DNA from: Piscirickettsiaceae bacterium
GTDB lineage: Bacteria > Pseudomonadota > Gammaproteobacteria > Nitrosococcales > Methylophagaceae
Assembly: GCA_024685975.1 (NCBI GenBank)
Contig: JAIBDZ010000004.1
Span: 54,052 to 118,051 of the forward strand
Direction: 5' to 3'
DNA: 64,000 nucleotides
Position 1 is the first letter of the stretch, and every line of letters starts with the position of its first letter. Shown here piece after piece: positions 11,140 to 21,155 of this stretch. The notes beneath the pieces were generated by a model that saw nothing but the letters and a program-made list of their open reading frames with translations, was not told the DNA's origin and did not search any database. Made by a program: the position numbers and the translations under genes.

Positions 11140-12057
11140 GTGATCAAGCAAAGAACATTGAAAAATGTGATTCGTGCGACAGGGGTAGGTTTACATAGTG
11201 GTGACACTGTATACCTGACTTTGCGTCCTGCTGCTCCCAATACGGGAATTATTTTTAGACGTGTTGATTTAGACCCGGTCATTGAGATCAAAGCTAATGC
11301 TTGTAATGTAGGTGAAACTGCCTTATCAACTACATTGATTGAACATGGTCAAAAAGTCTCAACGGTAGAACATTTACTGTCTGCTTTTGCAGGATTAGGG
11401 ATTGATAATGCCTATATCGACCTGAATGCAGCAGAAGTCCCCATTATGGATGGCAGCGCTGGCCCTTTTGTATTCCTAGTGCAATCAGCTGGAATCGAAG
11501 AACAAGCCGCCGCTAAGAAATTTATCCGTATTAAAAAGCCCGTCATTCTCGAAGATGGCGACAAATGGGCGAAGTTTGAACCCTTTGAAGGCTTTAAAGT
11601 GAGCTTTACGATTGACTTCCAACACCCTGTGTTTACTGATAGACCGCAACAAGTTGAAGTTGACTTCTCCTCGACTTCTTTTGTCCGTGAAGTCAGTCGT
11701 GCGCGCACATTCGGATTTATGAAAGACATTGAAAAATTACGTGAAAATAACCTTGCCTTAGGCGGTAGCATGGACAATGCGATTGTTGTCGATGATTACC
11801 GTGTAGTGAATGAAGATGGGTTACGTTACGAAGATGAGTTTGTTCGTCATAAAGTATTAGATGCGATTGGTGATTTATATTTATTAGAACATAGCCTTAT
11901 TGGTGCCTTCAGTGGCCATAAGTCAGGCCATGAAGTGAATAACAAACTATTGCGTAAATTGTTAGCTCAAGAAGATGCTTGGGAATTGGTGACATTTGAA
12001 GATGACGAAAAAGCGCCGATCGTGTTTAGTCGTCCTGCTGCGTCGATTGTTGGCTAG
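11140..12057 (+). CDS. lpxC: UDP-3-O-acyl-N-acetylglucosamine deacetylase
   Basis: Zinc-dependent deacetylase that catalyses the committed step of lipid A synthesis in the cytoplasm. The start is GTG, preceded by GGAAGGA. It has 305 residues. Expected metal and catalytic residues are visible: E77 and H78 in TVEHLLSAF, the HKVLDAIGD motif late in the protein, and H in [12 protein letters not shown]. The last 32 bases overlap the 3' end of the opposing dciA gene, so the two are convergent. Confidence 0.97.
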   Translation: MIKQRTLKNVIRATGVGLHSGDTVYLTLRPAAPNTGIIFRRVDLDPVIEIKANACNVGETALSTTLIEHGQKVSTVEHLLSAFAGLGIDNAYIDLNAAEVPIMDGSAGPFVFLVQSAGIEEQAAAKKFIRIKKPVILEDGDKWAKFEPFEGFKVSFTIDFQHPVFTDRPQQVEVDFSSTSFVREVSRARTFGFMKDIEKLRENNLALGGSMDNAIVVDDYRVVNEDGLRYEDEFVRHKVLDAIGDLYLLEHSLIGAFSGHKSGHEVNNKLLRKLLAQEDAWELVTFEDDEKAPIVFSRPAASIVG

Positions 12058-12496
12058 CGCGCCTTTTAGCCAACTTTTCCAAGGCCGTTTTGAGCGGCCC
12101 ATCAGACATTGATTCTGCTGTTTGAACTAATGCATCTGCCGCCGTTGACGGTAAAGACAATGGATTTGTTGATTGTTTCTCAAAAGGGCGGTAATGGGGT
12201 CTCACTTTTACGTCAATAGTGTTAATATCTATGCCTAATTTCTGTGACAAACTTTGACACAGGCTGGGAGCTTGGAAGCGTAATAAGCTGCTGTATGATG
12301 CGTTATCTGTATGTATTATCAGCGTTTTATTGTGAATATTAGCTAATTTACAGTGCGCTGAAAATTGCGCAGGTAATTGCTGCTGGAAAAGATGATTCAT
12401 CTGTTCAAGTAGTTGGGCATGTTGACGAATTTTCGACAATGCCGAGTTTTGCTTATAGACGTGAGTGACGTGTTTAGGTCGTTTAGAGTGAGTCAT
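12026..12496 (-). CDS. dciA: DUF721 / DciA-type helicase-loading protein
   Basis: The 156-residue protein matches the DUF721 family. In bacteria lacking DnaC or DnaI, DciA recruits the replicative helicase DnaB. The N-terminal half carries the typical pattern of a basic helix, a helical [14 protein letters not shown] stretch and a [16 protein letters not shown] strand-helix segment that resembles a KH-like fold. The C-terminal third is polar and probably disordered. Location between lpxC and secA is the same as in pseudomonads, which supports the call. It overlaps lpxC tail-to-tail and diverges from the M23 gene 23 bases away. Confidence 0.85.
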   Translation of the reverse strand: MTHSKRPKHVTHVYKQNSALSKIRQHAQLLEQMNHLFQQQLPAQFSAHCKLANIHNKTLIIHTDNASYSSLLRFQAPSLCQSLSQKLGIDINTIDVKVRPHYRPFEKQSTNPLSLPSTAADALVQTAESMSDGPLKTALEKLAKRRASQQSTQQDD

Positions 12497-12519
12497 TAAA
12501 TCAATCAGTAAGGATAAGA

Positions 12520-13410
12520 ATGCAGCTTATCATTATTTCGCCTGATAAGACGAAACATCAACACTGGCATTTTACGCCATTAGGTTTATATAGTTTAGGC
12601 GCCATCGCGTTAATTTTACTATCGTCTTTAGCTTATACCATTTACCACTTTACCGCTAAACCAGCCCCAGCCGTTACAACTCCTCCTCCCCTCGCCAGCA
12701 CTATTTCTCAACAGCAGGTCGAAAATGAACTTGCGACGCTACATAGCCAATACGCAAAACAACTCGGTAGCCTGCAAGCAGAAGCAATTCGTTTAAAAGC
12801 TTTGGCTGATAAGCTCGCAGATATGAGTGGACTGGACTTAGATTTAGAAGGATTATCTGATGTGCCGGGCGTTGGTGGTGTTCCAGAACAAGGTGTCGCT
12901 ATTAATGCTGATGAGTTTGAAAGCCTGATAGAGCAGTTGCATAGCAATTTTGAACAACAACAAACTGGTTTGGAACAAATTCAAGATTATTTGATTCAAG
13001 ATCATAATGTGAAGTCAGCGATTCCTAGTGGTAAACCCGTGAAAAAAGGCTGGGTATCGTCCTATTATGGTTATCGTATTGATCCCTTCAATGGAAAAAA
13101 AGTGTTCCATAATGGCTTAGATATTGCCGGAAAATCGGGCAGTGAAGTCGTTGCCGTTGCTGATGGTATTGTGATCTGGCAAGGCTCCAGAGGAGGATAT
13201 GGTGAAATGATTGAAATCGATCATGGCAATGGCTATCAGACGCGTTATGCACATAATAAGAAATTAGTCGTCAAACTTGGCGACAGAATTAAAAAAGGCC
13301 AAGCGATAGCATTAATGGGATCAACCGGTCGTTCAACAGGGCCGCATGTTCATTTTGAAGTATTACGAGATGGAAAAACCATCAATCCAGCTAATTTTAT
13401 TAAAGAATAG
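12520..13410 (+). CDS. Membrane-anchored M23 (LytM-like) metallopeptidase
   Basis: This 296-residue protein is a likely cell wall endopeptidase facing the periplasm. It has a short cytoplasmic N-terminus, one membrane helix around residues 24-45, a Pro/Gln-rich and coiled-coil stretch, and a C-terminal M23 domain from about residue 180. The zinc ligands and catalytic histidines are seen in HNGLDIA, RYAHN and GPHVHFEV, so it is likely active rather than a regulatory LytM protein. AAGGA precedes the ATG. Gene order next to secA is conserved in related bacteria. The substrate bond is unknown. Confidence 0.88.
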   Translation: MQLIIISPDKTKHQHWHFTPLGLYSLGAIALILLSSLAYTIYHFTAKPAPAVTTPPPLASTISQQQVENELATLHSQYAKQLGSLQAEAIRLKALADKLADMSGLDLDLEGLSDVPGVGGVPEQGVAINADEFESLIEQLHSNFEQQQTGLEQIQDYLIQDHNVKSAIPSGKPVKKGWVSSYYGYRIDPFNGKKVFHNGLDIAGKSGSEVVAVADGIVIWQGSRGGYGEMIEIDHGNGYQTRYAHNKKLVVKLGDRIKKGQAIALMGSTGRSTGPHVHFEVLRDGKTINPANFIKE

Positions 13411-13477
13411 CCTTGTAATCCATTTTATTGAACGCCATATATAAAGGCAGTTTTAGATCTTTCCTTATAAGACAAGC

Positions 13478-13483
13478 TATAAT
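13478..13483 (+). promoter_or_regulatory. Candidate -10 box upstream of secA
   Basis: TATAAT lies 67 bases before the secA ATG in a 140-base gap, with only a poor -35 match at the right spacing. It is followed by a short CCGA/TCGG dyad in the leader. No secM-like gene was seen here. Confidence 0.35.
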
Positions 13484-13550
13484 TACACGCTTAAATTCAT
13501 TTAATCCAACGCCGAACTTAGCTCGGTGGAGTACAAGGTAATCTTACAAA

Positions 13551-16274
13551 ATGGTCACAAAGTTGTTCGGTAAAATCTTTGGTAGTCGAAACGAGCGTGT
13601 ACTCAAGAAATTGAGAAAAGTGGTTAAACAAATCCATGATCTGGAATCGACAATAGAACAACTCGATGATGCCAGTTTAAAAGCCAAAACAGATGCATTT
13701 CGTGAACAATTGGCCTCAGGTCAAACTTTAGACGATATATTACCCGAAGCTTTTGCCGTCGTCAGAGAAGCCGGTAAACGTGTGTTGAATATGCGTCATT
13801 TTGACGTGCAGATGATTGGTGGTTATGTCTTAAATGACGGTAAAGTCGCTGAAATGCGGACTGGTGAAGGTAAGACCTTGGTGGCAACATTAGCGGTTTA
13901 CCTGAATGCATTAGAAGGCAAAGGCGTTCACGTTGTAACAGTTAATGACTATTTGGCGCAGCGTGATGCTAACTGGATGAGCCAATTATATGGTTTCTTA
14001 GGTTTAACGACGGGCGTGATTGTCAGCGGCTTATCAACCGAGCAACGTCGTGAAGCTTACGCATCTGATATTACTTACGGAACCAATAACGAATTTGGTT
14101 TTGATTATTTACGCGACAATATGGCTTTCAGTATGGAAGACAAAGTACAGCGTGAATTGAATTTTGCGGTTATTGATGAAGTCGATTCTATTTTAATTGA
14201 CGAAGCCAGAACACCGCTGATTATTTCTGGCCCAGCTGAAGATAGCTCAGAGTTATATCAACAAATTAATGTGCTGATTCCAAACCTCACTCTCCAAATT
14301 GGAGAAGGAGAAGAGGTGGAAACACCGGGTGATTACACCATCGATGAAAAATCAAAACAAGTTCACTTCACGGAACAAGGCCATGAAAGAATCGAAGCTT
14401 TATTAACTGAAGCGGGTATTTTGTCTGAAGATGCGAGCCTATACGATGCTGTTAATATCAGCTTGATGCATCATGTGAGCGCTGCTTTACGCGCCCACGT
14501 ATTGTTCCATAAAGATGTTGACTATATCGTGCAAAACAACCAAGTTGTAATTGTCGATGAATTCACAGGTCGGACTATGCCGGGACGTCGTTGGTCAGAA
14601 GGTCTACATCAAGCAGTAGAAGCGAAAGAAAACGTACAAATCCAAAATGAAAATCAAACATTAGCGTCGATTACCTTCCAAAACTACTTCCGTCTATACA
14701 ATAAATTATCGGGAATGACCGGTACCGCGGATACGGAAGCGTTTGAATTACAATCCATCTATGGACTTGAAGTCATTGTTATCCCAACTCACCGTCCGAT
14801 GGCGAGGGTTGATGCAGCAGATAAAATTTATCTGACTACACGAGAAAAATATGAAGCTATCGTTGAAGACATCAAAGGTTGTGTCGAACGTAAACAACCA
14901 GTTTTAGTTGGTACGTCATCAATTGAGAGCTCAGAATATTTACATGATTTGCTCGAGAAAACCAAGATCCCGCATGAAGTCCTGAATGCGAAATTCCATG
15001 AAAAAGAAGCGGAAATCATTGCCCAAGCAGGGCGACCAGGTGCAGTAACCATAGCAACCAACATGGCGGGTCGTGGTACAGATATTGTCTTGGGTGGTAG
15101 CTTAGAGGCAGAACTTGAGCAATTAGGTGATGACGCAACAGAAGCAGAAAAGGCCGCTGTGACACATGCGTGGCAACAACGCCATGATCAAGTATTAGAA
15201 GCTGGTGGTTTACATATTATTGGTTCGGAACGTCATGAGTCACGTCGTGTTGATAATCAACTTCGTGGTCGTTCTGGTCGTCAAGGTGATGCGGGTTCAA
15301 CGCGTTTTTATCTGTCTCTAGAAGATAATCTGATGCGTATTTTTGCCTCAGAACGCATGTCTGGCATTATGCAGAAACTGGGCATGGAAGAAGGCGAAGC
15401 CATTGAGCATCCTTGGGTATCACGTGCCATTGAAAACGCACAAAAGAAAGTGGAAGCCCATAACTTCGATATTCGTAAACAAGTATTGGAATATGATGAT
15501 GTTGCCAATGACCAGCGTAAAGTGGTCTACGAGCAACGTAATGAATTAATGGCTGCAACAGAAATTGGCGACACTATTCGTTCGATGCGAGAAGCGGTTG
15601 TGAATGATGTCATTAGCCAATATATCGCACCTGGTAGTATTGATGAACAGTGGCATCTTGATGGTCTGAATACAGCCTTAAAAGATGAGTTTGCTTTAGA
15701 TGTTGATGTCGCGAAATGGTTAGAGGAAGACGACGATCTTCATGAAGAAACCTTACGTGAAAAAATTCTCACAGAAGTGCAAAACCAATGTGATGCTAAA
15801 GAAAGCCTCACTGGTCCAGAGATGATGCGTCATTTTGAGAAAGCGATTACTTTGCAAACATTAGATTCGCAATGGAAAGAACATCTGGCACAAATGGACT
15901 ATTTGCGCCAAGGGATTAACCTTCGTAGTTATGCTCAAAAAGATCCAAAACAAGAATATAAACGTGAAGCATTTGATATGTTCACGGCAATGCTAGAGCG
16001 TATTAAGCATGAAGTGGTGACCTTGATCTCACGTGTTGAGTTACGTGCTCAAGAAGATATAGACGCCGTAGAAGATCAACGTCGTCAAACGGGCGAAATC
16101 GAAATGCAACATGAGCAAGTCGATGGTATGACCGGTGAAGCAGAAAGTGAAGAAGCAGAACAACAACAAGCAGCGAAACCAATGACGCGTGATGGACGAA
16201 AAGTCGGTCGTAATGAACCTTGTCCTTGCGGATCGGGTAAAAAATACAAACAATGTTGTGGAGCGCTGTCTTAA
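13551..16274 (+). CDS. secA: Preprotein translocase ATPase SecA
   Basis: Motor ATPase of the Sec pathway that pushes unfolded proteins through SecYEG. It has 907 residues, near the E. coli length of 901. Visible are [13 protein letters not shown] (Walker A near residue 104), [15 protein letters not shown] (Walker B and preprotein region), [10 protein letters not shown] and RGRSGRQGD in the second ATPase fold. The C-terminal zinc motif [13 protein letters not shown] contacts SecB and ribosomes. The stop overlaps the argJ start. Confidence 0.98.
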   Translation: MVTKLFGKIFGSRNERVLKKLRKVVKQIHDLESTIEQLDDASLKAKTDAFREQLASGQTLDDILPEAFAVVREAGKRVLNMRHFDVQMIGGYVLNDGKVAEMRTGEGKTLVATLAVYLNALEGKGVHVVTVNDYLAQRDANWMSQLYGFLGLTTGVIVSGLSTEQRREAYASDITYGTNNEFGFDYLRDNMAFSMEDKVQRELNFAVIDEVDSILIDEARTPLIISGPAEDSSELYQQINVLIPNLTLQIGEGEEVETPGDYTIDEKSKQVHFTEQGHERIEALLTEAGILSEDASLYDAVNISLMHHVSAALRAHVLFHKDVDYIVQNNQVVIVDEFTGRTMPGRRWSEGLHQAVEAKENVQIQNENQTLASITFQNYFRLYNKLSGMTGTADTEAFELQSIYGLEVIVIPTHRPMARVDAADKIYLTTREKYEAIVEDIKGCVERKQPVLVGTSSIESSEYLHDLLEKTKIPHEVLNAKFHEKEAEIIAQAGRPGAVTIATNMAGRGTDIVLGGSLEAELEQLGDDATEAEKAAVTHAWQQRHDQVLEAGGLHIIGSERHESRRVDNQLRGRSGRQGDAGSTRFYLSLEDNLMRIFASERMSGIMQKLGMEEGEAIEHPWVSRAIENAQKKVEAHNFDIRKQVLEYDDVANDQRKVVYEQRNELMAATEIGDTIRSMREAVVNDVISQYIAPGSIDEQWHLDGLNTALKDEFALDVDVAKWLEEDDDLHEETLREKILTEVQNQCDAKESLTGPEMMRHFEKAITLQTLDSQWKEHLAQMDYLRQGINLRSYAQKDPKQEYKREAFDMFTAMLERIKHEVVTLISRVELRAQEDIDAVEDQRRQTGEIEMQHEQVDGMTGEAESEEAEQQQAAKPMTRDGRKVGRNEPCPCGSGKKYKQCCGALS

Positions 16275-17500
16275 TGGCAGTCAAGTTTGAAGAGATTGAG
16301 CCAGCTGCGCTTAAACCAGTAAAAGGGATTCGATTATCAGCCGTTAGCGCAGGTATTAAAAATAATGGTAAAACGGATTTAGTGCTGATTGAAATGGCAC
16401 CGTCCTGTCGCCTCGCTGCTGTGTATACTCAAAATGCCTTTTGTGCTGCGCCAGTGACGATTGCAAAACAACATCAATCTTCAGCTGAACCACGCTATTG
16501 TTTGATCAACGCTGGTAATGCTAATGCAGGTACAGGACAACAAGGTTTAACGGATGCAATCAACTGTTGTCACAGTGTAGCTAAACAAACAGGCGGTCAA
16601 GCAGAACAAGTCTTGCCGTTCTCAACTGGGGTCATTGGCCAACCATTGCCTGTAGAAAAAATTGATGCTGCTATGCCAGCATTAGTCGCTAATTTAGCAG
16701 TAGATCATTGGTATGATGCCGCAAATGGCATTATGACAACTGATACCGTCGTCAAAGCGTTATCAAAGCAAATTGACTTAAATGGTGAGCAAGTGACCAT
16801 TACAGGTATGGCTAAAGGATCAGGCATGATAAGGCCTGATATGGCAACGATGTTGGCTTATATTGCAACCGATGCCAAAGTCTCACAAGATGTATTGGAT
16901 AGCATGGTGAATCAATCGGCTAATCAATCATTTAACCGTATTACGGTCGATGGTGATACGTCAACCAATGATGCCTTTATCTTGATGGCAACTGGCCAAG
17001 CAATGGCAACAGAAATCAATGATGAAACCTCAGCCGAAGCCCGTACTTTATATCAAGCGATTGCAGAGATCAGTCAATATCTTGCCCATGCGATCGTCAG
17101 AGATGGAGAAGGGGCAACCAAGTTTATCGCGATAGAGGTTGAGCAAGGGGAAAATCAAGCTGAATGTCGTCAAGTCGCCTATACCATTGCCCATTCACCA
17201 TTAGTGAAAACAGCATTTTTTGCATCGGATCCTAACTGGGGACGCATATTGGCTGCGGTCGGTCGTAGCGGTGTGGCAGCGTTTGATTTGAGTAAAGTGT
17301 CTATTTATCTTGATGAGGTGTGTTTAATTCAAGAGGGTGAACCTGCGCCAGATTATAGCGAGGAAAAAGGCCAAGCCGTAATGAACCAAGATGACATTAC
17401 GATTAAAGTTCAGCTTGCCAGAGGTGATGCCAAAGAGACTGTTTGGACATGTGACTTTTCGTATGATTACGTCAAAATCAATGCAGAATATCGAACATAA
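16274..17500 (+). CDS. argJ: Bifunctional glutamate N-acetyltransferase / ornithine acetyltransferase
   Basis: Self-cleaving enzyme of the cyclic arginine pathway that transfers acetyl from N-acetylornithine to glutamate. Upstream codons are open, but ATG 16274 overlaps the secA TAA and gives 408 aa. The autoprocessing site sits in MIRPDMATMLAYIATDA, where cleavage before the Thr yields alpha and beta chains. The C-terminal ADPNWGRI-like segment reads SDPNWGRILAAVGRSG, as is normal. Whether it also accepts acetyl-CoA cannot be read from the sequence. Confidence 0.96.
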   Translation: MAVKFEEIEPAALKPVKGIRLSAVSAGIKNNGKTDLVLIEMAPSCRLAAVYTQNAFCAAPVTIAKQHQSSAEPRYCLINAGNANAGTGQQGLTDAINCCHSVAKQTGGQAEQVLPFSTGVIGQPLPVEKIDAAMPALVANLAVDHWYDAANGIMTTDTVVKALSKQIDLNGEQVTITGMAKGSGMIRPDMATMLAYIATDAKVSQDVLDSMVNQSANQSFNRITVDGDTSTNDAFILMATGQAMATEINDETSAEARTLYQAIAEISQYLAHAIVRDGEGATKFIAIEVEQGENQAECRQVAYTIAHSPLVKTAFFASDPNWGRILAAVGRSGVAAFDLSKVSIYLDEVCLIQEGEPAPDYSEEKGQAVMNQDDITIKVQLARGDAKETVWTCDFSYDYVKINAEYRT

Positions 17501-17512
17501 ATAAAGCTAATC

Positions 17513-18586
17513 GTGACAAAACAAACACAACGCATTACGACACTAGGTGAGTTTTTACACCAGAGTGGCGCCCAATACCGCATTATTGACATGGCGCGCC
17601 GTGTCACCAAAATAGCCAACGACGATTTTGCAGATATTGAGCTGGCGAATAAACCCTATCCGTATCCCTTACAGAAAAAAGCCCATTTTGGCGTTGTCTT
17701 TTGGAATCCAAAAGATGCTGAAGAACATTATATTTGGTTTTTATCTTTTCCCTTAGATGAGCAAGGTTTATTGCTTCAAGCTGCCCGTGATGAATTTCTT
17801 GTCATGTTGCTTGATCGTGTGGGCGAATGCATGTTGGCTGCTAATGAAGGTGAGCAGATAGAAGGCGCTTTGAAAGACAGCCCTTATACCTTTAAACCGC
17901 GTGATGACAAAATGGCAGCATTTCATGCCCAAGCTAGTCATCAATTAGGTTTACCAGCTTCACAATACTATCCTGCAGCATTGGCTTATTTCACGGGCAA
18001 AACGGACAGTGAACAATGGCAAAACCTTGCAATGCAAGGCGTGGCGGATGTCGCTATGCGAATAGAAGATAAATCAGACATGAATCAATTTATCGCCGCA
18101 CACACGACATTAGCCGAATCGCCTTTCATTACCTTATGTCAGCATTTTGAAAACCGTATATTGCCAACAGCACTAGTCGAAACTTTTGCCGCTTATCTTA
18201 ATGCTCAATTAACATCATCAACGCCTCATATCGGTCTCATCTCTGCCTGTTTACGTGCCGTGTCATATAGCAAAGCGCAAGGCTTGGTCGATGACATGGT
18301 CAAACAAACATTGAATCATTCAGTAGCTGGACGCAATATTGAAGTATTAGCGACGATTTCAGGCCGCTTGTGGCGCGTGTTAGAGCAACCTACTTTATGC
18401 CAATTATTCTTGACGCAATTGGCTGAAAATGAAGCAGGTCAGCAAGGTTTTAGTCATATTATTGCTGATGCGATCTTTATGCCCGGCTTACGTGAACCCA
18501 TCATGACCGTGTTACGTTCGCCAGACCGAACGCCAGCATTGTCACAATGCGTAGGCCATATGTTTGGACAAACAAGCGCGTCTTAA
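17513..18586 (+). CDS. DUF3549 family protein
   Basis: This 357-residue soluble protein is recognised as the DUF3549 family, found mainly in gammaproteobacteria and of unknown role. It has no signal peptide and no membrane segment. The N-terminal block with TTLGEFLHQSGAQYRIID and a WFLSFPLDEQGLL motif is the part I recognise. The rest looks helical. It uses a GTG start 12 bases after argJ, so it may be co-transcribed with it. It overlaps the convergent def gene by four bases at its 3' end. Confidence 0.8.
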   Translation: MTKQTQRITTLGEFLHQSGAQYRIIDMARRVTKIANDDFADIELANKPYPYPLQKKAHFGVVFWNPKDAEEHYIWFLSFPLDEQGLLLQAARDEFLVMLLDRVGECMLAANEGEQIEGALKDSPYTFKPRDDKMAAFHAQASHQLGLPASQYYPAALAYFTGKTDSEQWQNLAMQGVADVAMRIEDKSDMNQFIAAHTTLAESPFITLCQHFENRILPTALVETFAAYLNAQLTSSTPHIGLISACLRAVSYSKAQGLVDDMVKQTLNHSVAGRNIEVLATISGRLWRVLEQPTLCQLFLTQLAENEAGQQGFSHIIADAIFMPGLREPIMTVLRSPDRTPALSQCVGHMFGQTSAS

Positions 18587-19113
18587 CTTTGCCTTAAGAT
18601 TTGCCTGCGCCATTCTGATTCGACCATTAAATCTAAACTACTGTCGACGTGATCGACAAATAACTTACCGCATAAATGATCGTACTCATGTTGAAAAACA
18701 CGTGCTAGAAACCCCTCATAACGTGTTTCCATTAACTCACCATCACGCGTGGTGTAACGAACATCAATAACATCGCTTCGAGCCACTAAACCTCTTAAGC
18801 CCGGTACACTTAAACAGCCTTCCCAATCTTTATTTGTCTGCTCAGAGCGATAAGTAATGTCAGGGTTGATAATAACCGTTGGTGCCATCATTGGCGCATC
18901 AGGGTAACGGAGATTGGGTTTAGACGCCATGATGAATAATTGCACTGGCCAATCGACTTGTGGTGCAGCAATACCGACACCTTGTCGTTGTTCCATAAAA
19001 TCAAATAAAGTGTCAATCGAAGTCTGTAATGTTGGAGAGCTGACGTCATCGACAGGAGCCGATACCCGACGTAAATGAGGATGACCTAACACTAATAATT
19101 CAAAATGACTCAT
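18583..19113 (-). CDS. def: Peptide deformylase (second-type, def-like)
   Basis: Iron or zinc enzyme that removes the formyl group from nascent N-terminal methionine. All three motifs are present in the 176 residues: motif I GVGIAAPQ at 45-52, motif II EGCLSVPG with metal ligand C100, and motif III QHEYDH with H142, E143 and H146. This copy is not beside fmt, where the housekeeping def usually lies, so a second copy probably exists. It overlaps the upstream 2OG oxygenase by four bases (ATGA). Confidence 0.93.
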   Translation of the reverse strand: MSHFELLVLGHPHLRRVSAPVDDVSSPTLQTSIDTLFDFMEQRQGVGIAAPQVDWPVQLFIMASKPNLRYPDAPMMAPTVIINPDITYRSEQTNKDWEGCLSVPGLRGLVARSDVIDVRYTTRDGELMETRYEGFLARVFQHEYDHLCGKLFVDHVDSSLDLMVESEWRRQILRQS

Positions 19114-19703
19114 AAGGGCTTATCCTGTCTAAACCACCCTGCAATGCTATAACGATCACGTGTCGATACTAACACTTCATGTGGAAATTGTTCACTCATA
19201 AATAAAACCAACTGCCCCCATTTTGGTTGGATGCGTAACAGCTCACTATTATCACTTTGATATAACACCAGTTGTCCGCCATCACTGTCTTGCCAATCAT
19301 GATTTAGATAGAGCACTGACGATAAGATTCGGTTCGATTCACCACGAAAAGCATCAAGATGGCGTTGATAAAAATGTCCGATGGGATAATGAGCAAAGTG
19401 CGCTTCAAATGACCGAAGACCGAGGAAGAGTTGCCGGTTCAAACTCATCATCATCGACTGCATGACCGTAAGATAAGCTTGCTCGACAAGCGCCTTGTCA
19501 GATAACCAGACTGTTTTATCATTACGAATAGTCAAGAGCTGTTGTTGATTTTGCTGGCGGCCGATTTTGGCTAATTGAAACGTGGAATCAGGTAAAGCGA
19601 TCACATGTTGAAATAATTGCACCAACAAAGCTTCTTCAACTGTATCAGACAAAACAATATAACCATCACTGGCTAATGCTTCGACGATGATGTCGGTATT
19701 CAT
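19110..19703 (-). CDS. 2OG-Fe(II) oxygenase (prolyl 4-hydroxylase-like)
   Basis: Probable 2-oxoglutarate-dependent dioxygenase. The frame is open further upstream into the preceding gene, but the ATG at 19703 follows that gene's stop by one base and gives 197 aa. Iron ligands are seen as HLD in YQRHLDAFRG and a distal His in FPHEVL, followed by RYSIAGWF, which supplies the Arg that binds 2-oxoglutarate. The substrate is unknown. Coupling to a peptide deformylase is compatible with a role in protein modification, but that is speculation. Confidence 0.82.
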   Translation of the reverse strand: MNTDIIVEALASDGYIVLSDTVEEALLVQLFQHVIALPDSTFQLAKIGRQQNQQQLLTIRNDKTVWLSDKALVEQAYLTVMQSMMMSLNRQLFLGLRSFEAHFAHYPIGHFYQRHLDAFRGESNRILSSVLYLNHDWQDSDGGQLVLYQSDNSELLRIQPKWGQLVLFMSEQFPHEVLVSTRDRYSIAGWFRQDKPL

Positions 19704-19704
19704 T

Positions 19705-20934
19705 CTAGCCAAAAAACCAATAGGCAATAGCAATTGCTGCAATAATACCGGCAAAATCAGCGGCCAAACCACATGCTGCGGCATGACGAATTTGCTTGAT
19801 GCCAACCGAACCAAAATAGACCGCTAAAACATAGAAGGTCGTTTCCGTACTACCTTGAACGATGGATGCCAACCTGCCAGCAAAAGAGTCGGCGCCATGT
19901 ACTTGCATGGTATCGATCATCATCGCTCTTGCACCGCTGCCACTAAAAGGTTTCATCAATGCCGTAGGTAAGGCATCAATAAACTGATCATCTAAATGCA
20001 TTGACGTCACGATAAATCGCAAGCCTTCGGCTAATAAATCTAATGCGCCACTAGCACGAAAAACACCAATGGCGACCAGCATTGCGACTAAATACGGAAT
20101 GATTTGAATTGCCGTGCTAAACCCTTCTTTAGCGCCATCAACAAAAGCATCGTAGGCGTTGATCTTTTGCCTCACAGCACCTGCAATGAATAACATCACC
20201 AAAGAAAATAACACCACATGACTAATTAAGGCCGATTGAGCCAACATATCTGTCTGAGACAGGCCAGAAAAATAATGTAGTAAACCAAACACAACCGCCG
20301 AAAAACCACCTAAATAGGCCAAAATCACTTTATCGAATAGATTGATCTTTTGAACCATAGCGACGGTAAGTAAGCCGACTAATGTTGAAGCATAGGTCGC
20401 CATTAAAATAGGAATAAAAACATCCGTTGGATTGGCTGCACCCATTTGCGCACGATAAGTAAAAATGGTCACAGGAAATAATGTCACAGCCGACGTATTG
20501 ATCACCAAAAACAAAATCTGAGCATTACTGGCAACGTCTTTTAGAGGATTAAGTTTTTGCAGCTCTTGCATGGCTTTAATGCCAAGTGGTGTCGCGGCAT
20601 TATCCAGTCCCAAAGCATTGGCTGACATATTCATTACCATCGCGCCCAAAGCAGGGTGGTTTTTAGGTACTTCCGGCATTAAACGCGTAAATAAAGGGCT
20701 CAGCCAAGTAGTTAAAATTTGGATAAAGCCACTACGTTCACCAATTTTCATCACCCCAAGCCACAATGCCAAGACACCTGTCAGCCCTAAAGCAATCTCA
20801 AAAGCCGTCTTTGAGAGGCTAAACATCGCCGTCATTAGCTGGCCAAAAATCTGCGTATCACCAAATGCCAATAGCTTTACTAACGCCACAATAAAGGCGA
20901 TAGCAAAAAAGGAAATCCAAATAATATTGAGCAT
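19705..20934 (-). CDS. Fused SpmA-SpmB nucleoside-recognition (Gate) membrane protein
   Basis: This 409-residue polytopic membrane protein joins two Gate/nucleoside recognition domains that are separate proteins (SpmA and SpmB) in Bacillus. The N-terminal half has the SpmA-like MNMSANALGLDNAATPLG signature. The C-terminal half has SpmB-like GSTETTFYVLAVYFGSVG. The transported or sensed substrate is unknown, and the sporulation name does not imply sporulation here. It is the first gene of a minus-strand operon with the oxygenase and def. Confidence 0.85.
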   Translation of the reverse strand: MLNIIWISFFAIAFIVALVKLLAFGDTQIFGQLMTAMFSLSKTAFEIALGLTGVLALWLGVMKIGERSGFIQILTTWLSPLFTRLMPEVPKNHPALGAMVMNMSANALGLDNAATPLGIKAMQELQKLNPLKDVASNAQILFLVINTSAVTLFPVTIFTYRAQMGAANPTDVFIPILMATYASTLVGLLTVAMVQKINLFDKVILAYLGGFSAVVFGLLHYFSGLSQTDMLAQSALISHVVLFSLVMLFIAGAVRQKINAYDAFVDGAKEGFSTAIQIIPYLVAMLVAIGVFRASGALDLLAEGLRFIVTSMHLDDQFIDALPTALMKPFSGSGARAMMIDTMQVHGADSFAGRLASIVQGSTETTFYVLAVYFGSVGIKQIRHAAACGLAADFAGIIAAIAIAYWFFG

Positions 20935-21038
20935 GAGGGTATTTTACATGTCCGTGAACGAGTAGGAAGCATTATTAAAAAAAGGCGGGAGATGTTTTTT
21001 TCGTGCTATTAACAAGTTAATGGCAAGTTATTTGGCCT

Positions 21039-21048
21039 AACACGTGTT
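21039..21048. repeat. Perfect 10-bp palindrome upstream of the PEP-CTERM gene
   Basis: AACACGTGTT is its own reverse complement and lies 108 bases before the GTG start. A 12-bp palindrome AATATTAATATT follows downstream in the same gap. It could be a regulator site or chance in AT-rich DNA. Confidence 0.35.
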
Positions 21049-21155
21049 TTACTTTCAATTTGTGTCTTGTATCACATTAATATTAATATTCATCACATTG
21101 TCATAATCAATCATTACTCTACTCGTCGATATCCATTATTTGACTAGGAGATAAC

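Noticed and set aside
20570..20965. 131-codon + frame opposite the SpmA/SpmB fusion
   Set aside because: The minus-strand membrane protein has clear family motifs; this frame has none.
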